Shown in pieces: positions 1 through 5,609 of a stretch of 6,683 nucleotides of DNA. The DNA is from Clostridia bacterium (GTDB lineage: Bacteria; Bacillota; Clostridia; DUPQ01): the NCBI GenBank assembly GCA_030592085.1, contig JAUUZV010000145.1:1-6683 (forward strand), given 5' to 3'. Both the position numbers and the translations under genes were made by a program. Numbering within the stretch: position 1 is the first letter of the stretch; every line of letters begins with the position of its first letter. The notes under the pieces are model-generated. The model worked only from the letters and a program-made list of their open reading frames with translations, did not search any database and was not told where the DNA came from.

Positions 1-297
1 AGCTATAAAATAGAACAAAAAGGTAATGAATATTTTATTGATATATTTATTAATAATGAAGTAGTAGCAACTCAAAAAATTATTCCCTATACTAAAGATG
101 AAGTTATTACAGAGGTAGGCAATTATTTTGAGACTAAAGGTTTTAAAATAAGTGAAAATTCTATTCAATATGAAATACCAATAGGAACATCAACACATAG
201 AGCGATTGGGCATATAATATTAGAGTATAAGATGGTTGAAAATGAGTTTATTTTAAGTGATATATCATATAGTGAAATCGAAAGTAACCGGAATTAA
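1..297 (+). CDS. 3' end of an unrecognised gene (98 residues visible)
   Basis: Frame 1 is open from the first base to a TAA at 295-297, so this is the C-terminal part of a gene that begins outside the window. The 98 visible residues are polar and rich in Lys, Glu, Ile and Asn, with alternating patterns that suggest mixed alpha/beta structure. There is no membrane segment, cysteine motif or catalytic signature. I do not recognise the family. It is followed 68 bases later by a lipoprotein gene on the same strand, so it may belong to a cluster of small surface or envelope proteins, but that is inference from position only. Codon use is AT-rich like its neighbours and the frame is unbroken, which supports real coding sequence. 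Confidence 0.6.
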   Translation, partial: SYKIEQKGNEYFIDIFINNEVVATQKIIPYTKDEVITEVGNYFETKGFKISENSIQYEIPIGTSTHRAIGHIILEYKMVENEFILSDISYSEIESNRN

Positions 298-365
298 ACT
301 AAAAATAAAATTATATTGTATCGAAAAAACTTGAAACAAAAATATGATGAGATTAGAAGGGAATT

Positions 366-1013
366 ATGAAAAAATTAAATATAATTATAATTTCAATTTT
401 TATTCTTGCTACATTAGTAAGCTGTAGTTCTAGTGAAAAGCTTACACTATCAGATATAGAATAGCTTAGAGAGAAATTTCCATTTTGTGAAGATTTTGAT
501 CAAAGTATATCTGTTGATGTAGCTTCTTTAAAAACCGTTGACTTGGAGTATATGGTGACGGAAATAGATGGACCTATTATTATTGGAAAAATAATCAATA
601 AATTGGATAATTTAACAATAGATACTTCAAGCTACGATGAAATTAATGAAGATATTAAAGAGAATAAGAATTATAGCGTAAGAGGTTTTACATATGCAAT
701 ATATGAAATAAAAATATCTGAAATCATTAGAGGAGGCTCAGAAGTTAAAACTGACCATATTATTAAAATTGCAATTCCAGTTTTCTTAGATGCTACAGGA
801 CCATATAAAAAAGACCTTAAAGGTGTATTTATAATATCAAATTTTACTTCACCTTTGCTAAAAGAATATTACCAGACTTCTCGCTTTGGATTTCTTTATA
901 TCACTGATGATAGCTATGTTTTAGGGGCGTACCCAAATAAATTATCAGAAGATTATTCAGGAGTATCCTTAGAATTCTTCAAGAATGAAATTAAAAAATA
1001 TTTTAAAGATTAA
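366..1013 (+). pseudogene. Lipoprotein gene interrupted by an in-frame TAG stop
   Basis: An ATG at 366, four bases after an AGAAGGG ribosome binding site, opens a typical lipoprotein signal peptide: two lysines, a long Ile/Leu-rich stretch, then lipobox L17-V18-S19-C20 and a Ser-rich linker. After Glu32 the frame meets TAG at 462-464, then continues open in the same frame to TAA at 1011-1013, for 215 codon positions in all. The downstream part is about 180 residues, soluble and mixed alpha/beta. It includes a Tyr/Ile/Lys-rich strand region around codon positions 117-140 of the kind seen in exported clostridial domains of unknown function. I do not recognise the family. With the stop read as a sense codon this would be a complete membrane-anchored lipoprotein, so a recent nonsense mutation (for example CAG to TAG) is the simplest reading. 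A restart at TTG 543 or ATG 552 would give a cytoplasmic fragment without a signal peptide. Confidence 0.7.
462..464 (+). other. Premature in-frame TAG in the lipoprotein gene
   Basis: This TAG sits at codon 33 of the 366-1013 reading frame, just after the lipobox and linker. The frame on both sides is the same (366 and 543 are both multiples of 3), so a single substitution would restore it. No frameshift is needed. Confidence 0.8.
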
Positions 1014-1111
1014 TTTGTAGATACAAAAGTGCAATTGTGTAACTTTACTGTAAAAATAAGTAATAAAATCATACCATATGAAAAAGTAATTCGCTAAAAT
1101 ATATTAAAAGG

Positions 1112-1130
1112 TATACTATATTATTAGAGG
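1112..1130 (+). promoter_or_regulatory. Possible -10 box and ribosome binding site before the 1137 gene
   Basis: TATACT at 1112-1117 is a good -10 hexamer, but the base run 16 upstream of it (TTCGCT, 1090-1095) is a poor -35. AGAGG at 1126-1130 lies six bases before the ATG and fixes the start. If the -10 is real, the untranslated leader is very short. The remaining bases from 1014 to 1111 hold no recognisable element. Confidence 0.3.
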
Positions 1131-1136
1131 ACATTT

Positions 1137-1649
1137 ATGAAATTTACATACTGGAAATTAAGAAATAAAATATTTATTATTACAATAGTGGTATTACTGG
1201 TTTCTTCATTTATTGTTTATTTTACTCTTTATCCATCGCTTTATCAATATTCCATGGGAGAAACTACTGTAACTATTGAATATGAATCTGATATTGTTTA
1301 TGCTACTGAAAACATAAAAATTGATGAAGATTATTTGTTAACTCATATGTACACAGATGAAAATAGAGAAAGAGTAACATATACATTACAACTTACTGAA
1401 AAAGATATAGAAACTATTTTTTCAAATTTTGTTATAAGAGGATATTTTCTTAGTTTTAGAAAATATACAACGTTTACTACTAAATATGTTACAAGAAAAC
1501 ATATAGGGTATCCTGGGTATAGTTATTTCTCAGTTACTTATAATGGTGAAACAAAAAAAGTTGGTGGATACAATGCAATCTATATAAAAAGTTTTAATAA
1601 ATTTTATAATTTTCTAATTGAATACATTGATGATATAAAAAACAAATAG
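1137..1649 (+). CDS. Hypothetical protein with one N-terminal membrane anchor
   Basis: The 170-residue protein starts at ATG 1137 behind an AGAGG site with six-base spacing. A Lys/Arg-containing N terminus (residues 1-11) is followed by one hydrophobic segment, about residues 11-32, with no cleavage site or lipobox. This predicts an N-in signal anchor. The remaining roughly 138 residues would then lie outside the membrane. They contain many Thr, Tyr and aromatic residues in an alternating pattern that suggests beta strands, and a Gly/Pro/Tyr-rich turn near residues 123-130. I recognise no family or active-site motif. It ends with TAG. The gene stands between the broken lipoprotein gene (123 bases upstream) and the patatin gene (107 bases downstream), and it may be part of the same surface-protein cluster. 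No partner can be deduced from sequence. Confidence 0.75.
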   Translation: MKFTYWKLRNKIFIITIVVLLVSSFIVYFTLYPSLYQYSMGETTVTIEYESDIVYATENIKIDEDYLLTHMYTDENRERVTYTLQLTEKDIETIFSNFVIRGYFLSFRKYTTFTTKYVTRKHIGYPGYSYFSVTYNGETKKVGGYNAIYIKSFNKFYNFLIEYIDDIKNK

Positions 1650-1696
1650 ATAATCACTAAATTCTAAATAATATGAATTCATAGTATAAAAGTATA

Positions 1697-1727
1697 TTTA
1701 CATTATTTTACTTATTTTTGGTATATT
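1697..1727 (+). promoter_or_regulatory. Possible promoter of the patatin gene
   Basis: TTTACA (1697-1702, five of six matches to TTGACA) and TATATT (1722-1727) could form a promoter, but the 19-base spacer is long. In this AT-only stretch such matches arise easily. A second -10-like TATAAT at 1745-1750 has no good -35 at the right distance. Confidence 0.25.
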
Positions 1728-1746
1728 TTTTTTATAAAAAAATATA
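1722..1746. repeat. A/T-only inverted repeat directly before the patatin start
   Basis: TATA plus seven T (1722-1732) is the exact reverse complement of seven A plus TATA (1736-1746), with a three-base centre. It ends ten bases before the ATG at 1757 and fills the place where a ribosome binding site would be expected. It may be only a consequence of base composition. Confidence 0.45.
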
Positions 1747-1756
1747 TAATATATCT

Positions 1757-3013
1757 ATGAAATATGCAATTGCTTTAGGTGGAGGCGGTGCAAAAGGAGC
1801 CTATCAAATAGGCGTTTGGAAAGCACTTCGTGAATTAGACATTGAAATTGAAACTGTGCTAGGCACATCTGTTGGTGCAATAAATGCAGCAGTTTTTGTA
1901 ATGGGTAATTATAAGCAAGCAAAGAAATTATGGAAAGAAATGGATTATTCATCAGTAATATCTTTAGATGAACAACAAATAACATCTCTTAAAGATATAA
2001 ATATAATGGGATTTACAAAAGATATTCTTCATAAGAGGGGAATTGATATTTCGCCATTGAAAGTACTATTACACAAATATATAAATGAGCAAATTATACG
2101 TGAATCACCAGTTGAGTTTGGTTTAGTTACAGCATCTTTGTCGAATATGAAACCATATGTTTTGTTTGAAAAGGATATTCCTGATGGTCAAATTGTCGAC
2201 TATATAATGGCAAGTTCTGCTTTACCTATATTTCAAAAGCAAAAGATTGATGGTAATGTTTTTATTGATGGTGGATTTTATGATAATGTTCCTATTAAAG
2301 GATTAGTTGATAAAGGCCATAAAAATATTATTGCTGTAGATATTTCATGGCTTGGTATTCATAAAAAATATGATAGTAAAAAAGCTAATGTTATTTATAT
2401 TAGAAATAGTGAGAGTTTAGGTGGAACATTTGAAATTTCAGATGAATTAGTCGAAAAAAACATGATTTTAGGTTATCTAGATGGTAAATTAGCAATGAAG
2501 CAGTATATTGGACAAAAATACTACATTAAAGAAGATAAAAGTAAAAATAAATTACTTTATCCGATCACTAAAGAAGAAATAAATATATTGTTTGCTCCTC
2601 TTAGAGGGTCCCATGAAGAAAATATTAAAAAGTATATTTTAAAAACGCTTAGAAAGCATACTGGATGTAAATTAACAGGAGATAATACAATTATCGCAGC
2701 CATGGAAGTAACAGCTGAAGTATTACATATTGAGAGACTAAAAGAATATACCATGGAACAATTACATGAAGAAATCATGAAAGAATACAAAAAACTGAAA
2801 AAAGCAGGAGATACTCCGCTAAAAGAATTATCCAAAAATTTATGGAAAAAGAAAAAAATGATTTTTAATGATAAAGCATTTAGTAAGATGTTTACTCCAT
2901 ATATAATAAAAGATGAAGAAGCACCTTCAATATTAATGCTAGTTACTTTACCAAAATTGTACATTACAAATTTATATTTATATTTATCACTATGGAGAAC
3001 ACAATCAAAATAA
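1757..3013 (+). CDS. Patatin-like phospholipase family protein
   Basis: This is a serine acyl hydrolase of the bacterial patatin (PNPLA, RssA/NTE-like) family, expected to cleave acyl chains from phospholipids at the inner face of the membrane. The patatin domain spans about residues 1-200. The oxyanion-hole loop GGGGAKG is at residues 8-14, the nucleophile elbow G-T-S-V-G carries Ser38, and D-G-G carries the second dyad residue, Asp171. All catalytic parts are intact. At 418 residues it is longer than RssA-type proteins (about 300). The extra C-terminal half is charged and helical, and it ends in a hydrophobic, aromatic stretch (about residues 390-413) that could dock on a membrane. I chose ATG 1757 because the catalytic fold begins right there. 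The in-frame TTG at 1718 would add 13 residues that are not part of the domain. No Shine-Dalgarno site is visible at this start. The HAD gene follows 58 bases later, probably co-transcribed. Confidence 0.9.
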   Translation: MKYAIALGGGGAKGAYQIGVWKALRELDIEIETVLGTSVGAINAAVFVMGNYKQAKKLWKEMDYSSVISLDEQQITSLKDINIMGFTKDILHKRGIDISPLKVLLHKYINEQIIRESPVEFGLVTASLSNMKPYVLFEKDIPDGQIVDYIMASSALPIFQKQKIDGNVFIDGGFYDNVPIKGLVDKGHKNIIAVDISWLGIHKKYDSKKANVIYIRNSESLGGTFEISDELVEKNMILGYLDGKLAMKQYIGQKYYIKEDKSKNKLLYPITKEEINILFAPLRGSHEENIKKYILKTLRKHTGCKLTGDNTIIAAMEVTAEVLHIERLKEYTMEQLHEEIMKEYKKLKKAGDTPLKELSKNLWKKKKMIFNDKAFSKMFTPYIIKDEEAPSILMLVTLPKLYITNLYLYLSLWRTQSK

Positions 3014-3071
3014 GGTTTATTTAAGCTAGTAAAAGGGTAATAGATAGTGAATAAAAGAAAAGAGGTAATTA

Positions 3072-3845
3072 ATGGAAGTACTTAAAAAGAAAAAAGGCTT
3101 CATATGTGACATGGATGGTGTCATATACCACGGTAACAAAGTATTACCAGGCGCAAAGAAATTTGTAGAATGGTTACAAAAAGAGAAAAAAGAGTTTTTG
3201 TTTTTAACAAATTCATCAGAACGATCACCAAAAGAATTATCAGAAAAATTAGCTAGAATGGGAATAAATGTTGGAGAAGAACATTTTTATACTAGTGCTC
3301 TTGCAACGGCAAGTTTTATAGCAAATCAAAACCCAAATGCAACAGCATATATTATTGGCGAAGCTGGATTAATTAATGCAATGTATAATAAAGGGCTTAC
3401 AATGAATGATGTAAATCCTGAATATGTTATTGTTGGTGAAACTAGAAGTTATAGTTTTGAAAAAATCGAAAAAGCTGTAATGCTTTTACAAAAGGGTGCA
3501 AAATTAGTAGGAACTAATCCTGACTTAACAGGTCCAACTGAAAAAGGCATTATGCCAGCGACCGGAGCACTAACAGCACCAATTGAAATAGCAAGTGGAC
3601 GAAAAGCATATTATATTGGAAAACCAAATCCATTGATGATGAAACATGCACTAAAAAGACTAGGAACAGCTGTAAGTGATACTGTAATCATTGGCGATAG
3701 AATGGATACAGACATCGTAGCTGGAATTGAATCAGAACTTGAAACAGTATTAGTACTTACTGGCGTTACAACTAAAGAAGGTGTTAATGATTTTTCATAT
3801 CGACCTAAATATGTATTAGAAAATGTTGGCGAAATAATTATATAA
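3072..3845 (+). CDS. HAD-IIA family sugar- or glycerol-phosphate phosphatase
   Basis: The 257-residue protein is a haloacid dehalogenase superfamily hydrolase of subfamily IIA, the NagD/AraL/phosphoglycolate phosphatase type. It is a cytoplasmic Mg-dependent phosphatase. Motif I is D13-M-D15-G-V (nucleophile and acid/base). Motif II is L-T46-N-S-S. Motif III is Lys184 in G-K-P-N-P, and motif IV is G-D209-R-M-D212-T-D214 (metal binding). The C2-type cap that selects the substrate lies between motifs II and III, about residues 75-175. Length is normal for the family and nothing is missing. The ATG start has an AGAGG site six bases upstream. Substrate cannot be read from the sequence; family members act on sugar phosphates, glycerol 3-phosphate or phosphoglycolate, and some act as nucleotide or pyridoxal-phosphate phosphatases. 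The preceding patatin gene makes a lipid-derived phosphate such as glycerol 3-phosphate attractive, but this is inference. Confidence 0.92.
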   Translation: MEVLKKKKGFICDMDGVIYHGNKVLPGAKKFVEWLQKEKKEFLFLTNSSERSPKELSEKLARMGINVGEEHFYTSALATASFIANQNPNATAYIIGEAGLINAMYNKGLTMNDVNPEYVIVGETRSYSFEKIEKAVMLLQKGAKLVGTNPDLTGPTEKGIMPATGALTAPIEIASGRKAYYIGKPNPLMMKHALKRLGTAVSDTVIIGDRMDTDIVAGIESELETVLVLTGVTTKEGVNDFSYRPKYVLENVGEIII

Positions 3846-3877
3846 AAAAACGGTTCTTTAAACTAAAGAAGAAAATG

Positions 3878-3900
3878 ATAGCATGAAATTTTCATGCTAT
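3878..3900 (+). terminator. Probable rho-independent terminator after the HAD gene
   Basis: ATAGCATGA (3878-3886) pairs with TCATGCTAT (3892-3900) in a perfect 9-bp stem with a five-base loop, followed by a short interrupted T run (TTTACTTT). An outer CTAAAG/CTTTAG pair (3863-3868 and 3905-3910) could extend the structure. It begins 33 bases after the HAD stop and ends before the TA promoter, so it separates the two transcription units. The stem is not GC-rich and the T run is broken, so it may be leaky. Confidence 0.65.
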
Positions 3901-3938
3901 TTTACTTTAGATGAAAGTTAAATTATCATATCTCAGTG

Positions 3939-3964
3939 CATGTACATGTTGTACAAAGCGTACG
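3939..3964. promoter_or_regulatory. Candidate autoregulatory operator: three GTAC-centred palindromes 9 bp apart
   Basis: Three palindromes stand in a row. CATGTACATG is at 3939-3948, TTGTACAA at 3949-3956 and CGTACG at 3959-3964. Their GTAC cores begin at 3942, 3951 and 3960, so spacing is exactly 9 bp. The first two contain TGTACA (3941-3946 and 3950-3955). TGTACA is the core hexamer of the operator repeats bound by the E. coli YefM antitoxin. The array covers the -35 box and half of the spacer of the promoter below, so bound protein would block RNA polymerase. The downstream gene has a Phd/YefM-like N terminus, which fits autoregulation. Confidence 0.65.
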
Positions 3965-3978
3965 AGGTGTGCTACACT
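3949..3978 (+). promoter_or_regulatory. Promoter of the toxin-antitoxin operon
   Basis: The -35 is TTGTAC (3949-3954), the spacer is 18 bases, and the -10 is TACACT (3973-3978), extended by TG at 3970-3971. Transcription would start near 3985, giving a leader of about 20 bases that includes the AAGGTG ribosome binding site at 3992-3997. The promoter lies inside the longer open frame that begins at 3911, which argues that the true start is ATG 4004. Confidence 0.6.
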
Positions 3979-4003
3979 TAAAATAAGAAAGAAGGTGAAC
4001 CAA

Positions 4004-4438
4004 ATGGAATCAAGTTTAGTGTATGGCGTTTCAGAAACACGTACGTATATTTCTAGAATAATGAAAGATGCTACACATGGATTAATTTCGAAAATTCGCA
4101 ATAAAGCTACTAATGAAGAAGTGTTTATGCTTAATAACAAGATGTTTAACGAACTTCTTGCACTTGTAGACGTTAAAAATATAATTGAGTATGATGAAAA
4201 TTTAAAAATTTATACAGTATATAATGAGATGATCCCACAATTTTATGGAGAAGGTTCTACTAAAAAAGAAGCATTTGATAACATTTTTGATGAAGTAATT
4301 GAATTTATGGATGACTATAGAGAAAACATAGATATGTATTCAAGTATTTTTAATGGAATGCAACAATTTTTGCTAGGTTATCTTCTGCTAAAATTAGATG
4401 ATAAAGAAAAAGTAAAGGAGATACTGAGAATTGCCTGA
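4004..4438 (+). CDS. Putative hybrid antitoxin: Phd/YefM-like N terminus with HicB-like C-terminal domain
   Basis: The start is ATG 4004, six bases after AAGGTG; an in-frame ATG at 3911 is upstream of the likely promoter and adds a Cys-rich, non-domain peptide. In the 144-residue product, residues 5-55 follow the Phd/YefM pattern: a short strand, S-E-T-R as in the family's S-x-x-x-R helix start, a helix, then E-V-F-M-L-N-N-K strand and turn leading into M-F-N-E-L-L. Residues 61-105 resemble a HicB core: Y-D-E-N-L-K-I-Y-T-V-Y strand, a G-E-G-S-T turn and an acidic helix with K-K-E-A-F-D-N-I. A helical tail follows, partly hydrophobic (122-130). The expected role is to bind and neutralise the partner made from the overlapping downstream gene and to repress its own promoter. 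Both domain assignments rest on pattern recognition, not a search. A plain Phd-family antitoxin with an extended tail is the alternative. Confidence 0.6.
   Translation: MESSLVYGVSETRTYISRIMKDATHGLISKIRNKATNEEVFMLNNKMFNELLALVDVKNIIEYDENLKIYTVYNEMIPQFYGEGSTKKEAFDNIFDEVIEFMDDYRENIDMYSSIFNGMQQFLLGYLLLKLDDKEKVKEILRIA
4415..4420 (+). promoter_or_regulatory. Ribosome binding site for the TTG-started toxin-like gene
   Basis: AAGGAG lies inside the end of the antitoxin gene, ten bases before TTG 4431. No ATG or GTG is available in that frame before the conserved part begins, so this site decides the start. Its position implies translational coupling with the upstream gene. Confidence 0.6.
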
Positions 4439-4670
4439 TTCGATTACTCATGGGCAATTTAGACGATTCCTTAAAAGAAACCGTTTTTTTGCTACAGGAA
4501 AGAAGAAAAATAAGTATGTAGGTGTTTATAATGGTATTCGACGAATGGTTGTATTTCATTATCATAAAGATAACGACACAATACCAATGGGTACTCTTTC
4601 ATCAATGGCTAAACAATTAGAAATGACGAAACAAGATTTGATAGATATCATTAAAGAAAGAGACAAATGA
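4431..4670 (+). CDS. HicA-like toxin family protein lacking the usual catalytic His
   Basis: The 79-residue basic protein has the HicA (YcfA-like, double-stranded-RNA-binding fold) layout. An N-terminal helix ends in F-L-K-R-N-R-F-F (13-20). Two or three strands follow with Y-V-G-V-Y-N-G and M-V-V-F-H-Y-H (29-45). The family's ending then appears as I-P-M-G-T-L-S-S-M-A-K-Q-L plus a final helix (51-75). HicA toxins are ribosome-independent mRNA interferases with a catalytic histidine in a G-S-H motif before the first strand. Here that place reads G-K-K-K-N-K (23-28) with no histidine. Histidines 43 and 45 lie on a later strand and their role is unknown. The protein may therefore be inactive, use other residues, or only bind RNA. 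It begins at TTG and overlaps the antitoxin-like gene by eight bases, in the order antitoxin then toxin, opposite to classical hicAB. Confidence 0.65.
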   Translation: MPDSITHGQFRRFLKRNRFFATGKKKNKYVGVYNGIRRMVVFHYHKDNDTIPMGTLSSMAKQLEMTKQDLIDIIKERDK

Positions 4671-4774
4671 TTTATATTACTAAAATTAATAGTAGGTGGT
4701 TTAATCCTTCCTTTGTAAGCAGTATTTTTAAGAGGGTTTTGTATATTTGTAATTAATTAGGGATTATCATTTCT

Positions 4775-4781
4775 TAGGAGG
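4775..4781 (+). promoter_or_regulatory. Strong ribosome binding site deciding a TTG start
   Basis: TAGGAGG sits six bases before TTG 4788 and is the strongest plus-strand site in the window. It supports TTG as the true start of the next gene. The 4671-4774 gap before it holds no convincing promoter or terminator. Confidence 0.7.
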
Positions 4782-4787
4782 TTTATT

Positions 4788-5609
4788 TTGAATAGAAAAA
4801 AAGCACTAGAATTACTAAACCTTAGTGAAGAAGCGTCAAACAATCAAATATGTAAGAAATATGAAAATATTTTACGACAAGCTAAGTTTGATAAAACTAT
4901 AGATACTAAATCAGTATGTGAAGCATATGATTTTTTAACAAGTAATTATAAAATTGAAAATAAAAGTGAGCTTAAAAAGAAATTTGAAAACTTTTGTTAT
5001 TATCATTTGAAAATAGTTGTATTTATTACTGGAATAGTCATATTTATTTCATTATGTATAATTTTCATATCTCTTTATATTAAAGCAAATCCTAAACCTG
5101 ATTTGACAATAGTTTTTGTAGGAGAGCACCTTATATCACAAGAACAAATAAAAGAAATTGAACATTACTGTATAGATGAACTACATTTAAAAGCTGTAGA
5201 GGTCAACTCCTATATAATTGTTGAAACAAAAACAGGTAATAATGGAGAATACACAATTGAGCAAATCATTAATTTAACAAGTCAAATAGAAACAGGGTTT
5301 GTTATTGCAAATGGTAGCTCTATACTAGAATTTGTAAAAGAAAGTATTATTGTAAGCTTTTCTCATATAGAGCTAAAGAAATTAAATATAACTAAAGACG
5401 ATGATAGAATATATGAACTTTACAGTAATATCGGTGAATCAGTACCATATACTATAAAACCATATGGTACAGATATTTTTGGAATAAAAAACATACTAAT
5501 AGATTATCCATACATTTCAATATTAAAAAGTAGTATGTTCGATAATGAAGTATATAGAATAATAAGTGATTTACTCGAAATAAATAAGCCTGTAAAGGTT
5601 TTAAATTAA
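4788..5609 (+). CDS. Membrane protein with degenerate J-domain-like N terminus
   Basis: The 273-residue protein starts at TTG behind TAGGAGG. Residues 3-55 resemble a J domain: A-L-E-L-L-N-L-S-E-E-A-S, a helix with I-C-K-K-Y-E-N-I-L-R, then V-C-E-A-Y-D-F-L. The HPD tripeptide needed to stimulate DnaK is absent; the loop has K-F-D instead. Residues 75-98 form one strong transmembrane helix, preceded by Lys-rich sequence (63-75). This predicts a cytoplasmic N terminus and an outer domain of about 175 residues. That domain begins P-K-P-D-L-T-I-V-F-V-G and is mixed alpha/beta; I do not recognise it. A role as a membrane-anchored adaptor or sensor with an inside protein-binding module is possible but unproven. 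Its stop overlaps the stop of the opposing gene by nine bases. It could share a transcript with the TA genes 117 bases upstream, though nothing shows this. Confidence 0.7.
   Translation: MNRKKALELLNLSEEASNNQICKKYENILRQAKFDKTIDTKSVCEAYDFLTSNYKIENKSELKKKFENFCYYHLKIVVFITGIVIFISLCIIFISLYIKANPKPDLTIVFVGEHLISQEQIKEIEHYCIDELHLKAVEVNSYIIVETKTGNNGEYTIEQIINLTSQIETGFVIANGSSILEFVKESIIVSFSHIELKKLNITKDDDRIYELYSNIGESVPYTIKPYGTDIFGIKNILIDYPYISILKSSMFDNEVYRIISDLLEINKPVKVLN

Noticed and set aside
462..464. UAG recoding (for example pyrrolysine) in the lipoprotein gene
   Set aside because: The neighbouring gene uses TAG as an apparently normal stop at 1647-1649, and no recoding element or Pyl gene is visible here. 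Lipoproteins are not typical pyrrolysine proteins. A nonsense mutation or sequence error is simpler, though readthrough is not excluded.
543..1013. An independent gene starting at TTG 543
   Set aside because: It has no proper ribosome binding site and begins in the middle of a frame that continues upstream to a lipoprotein signal peptide. It is the remainder of the broken gene.
1014..1045. Small inverted repeats (TTTGT/ACAAA and AAAGT/ACTTT) after the lipoprotein gene as a terminator
   Set aside because: Stems are only five base pairs, AT-rich, and no T run follows.
1672..1683. 12-bp perfect palindrome TATGAATTCATA upstream of the patatin gene
   Set aside because: A single palindrome of this length is expected about once by chance in a window of this size, more so in AT-rich DNA, and it overlaps no convincing promoter.
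1718..1756. TTG 1718 as start of the patatin gene
   Set aside because: It adds 13 residues before the conserved first strand and also lacks a ribosome binding site. ATG 1757 places the oxyanion loop at the usual distance from the start.
3911..4003. N-terminal extension of the antitoxin-like gene from ATG 3911
   Set aside because: The extension covers the palindromes and the promoter, encodes a Cys-rich peptide with no fold, and has no ribosome binding site. ATG 4004 has a good AAGGTG.
4704..4740. Possible terminator after the HicA-like gene (CCTTC with GAGGG, then TTTT)
   Set aside because: The stem is five pairs including a G-T pair, with a loop of more than 20 bases. Too weak to call.
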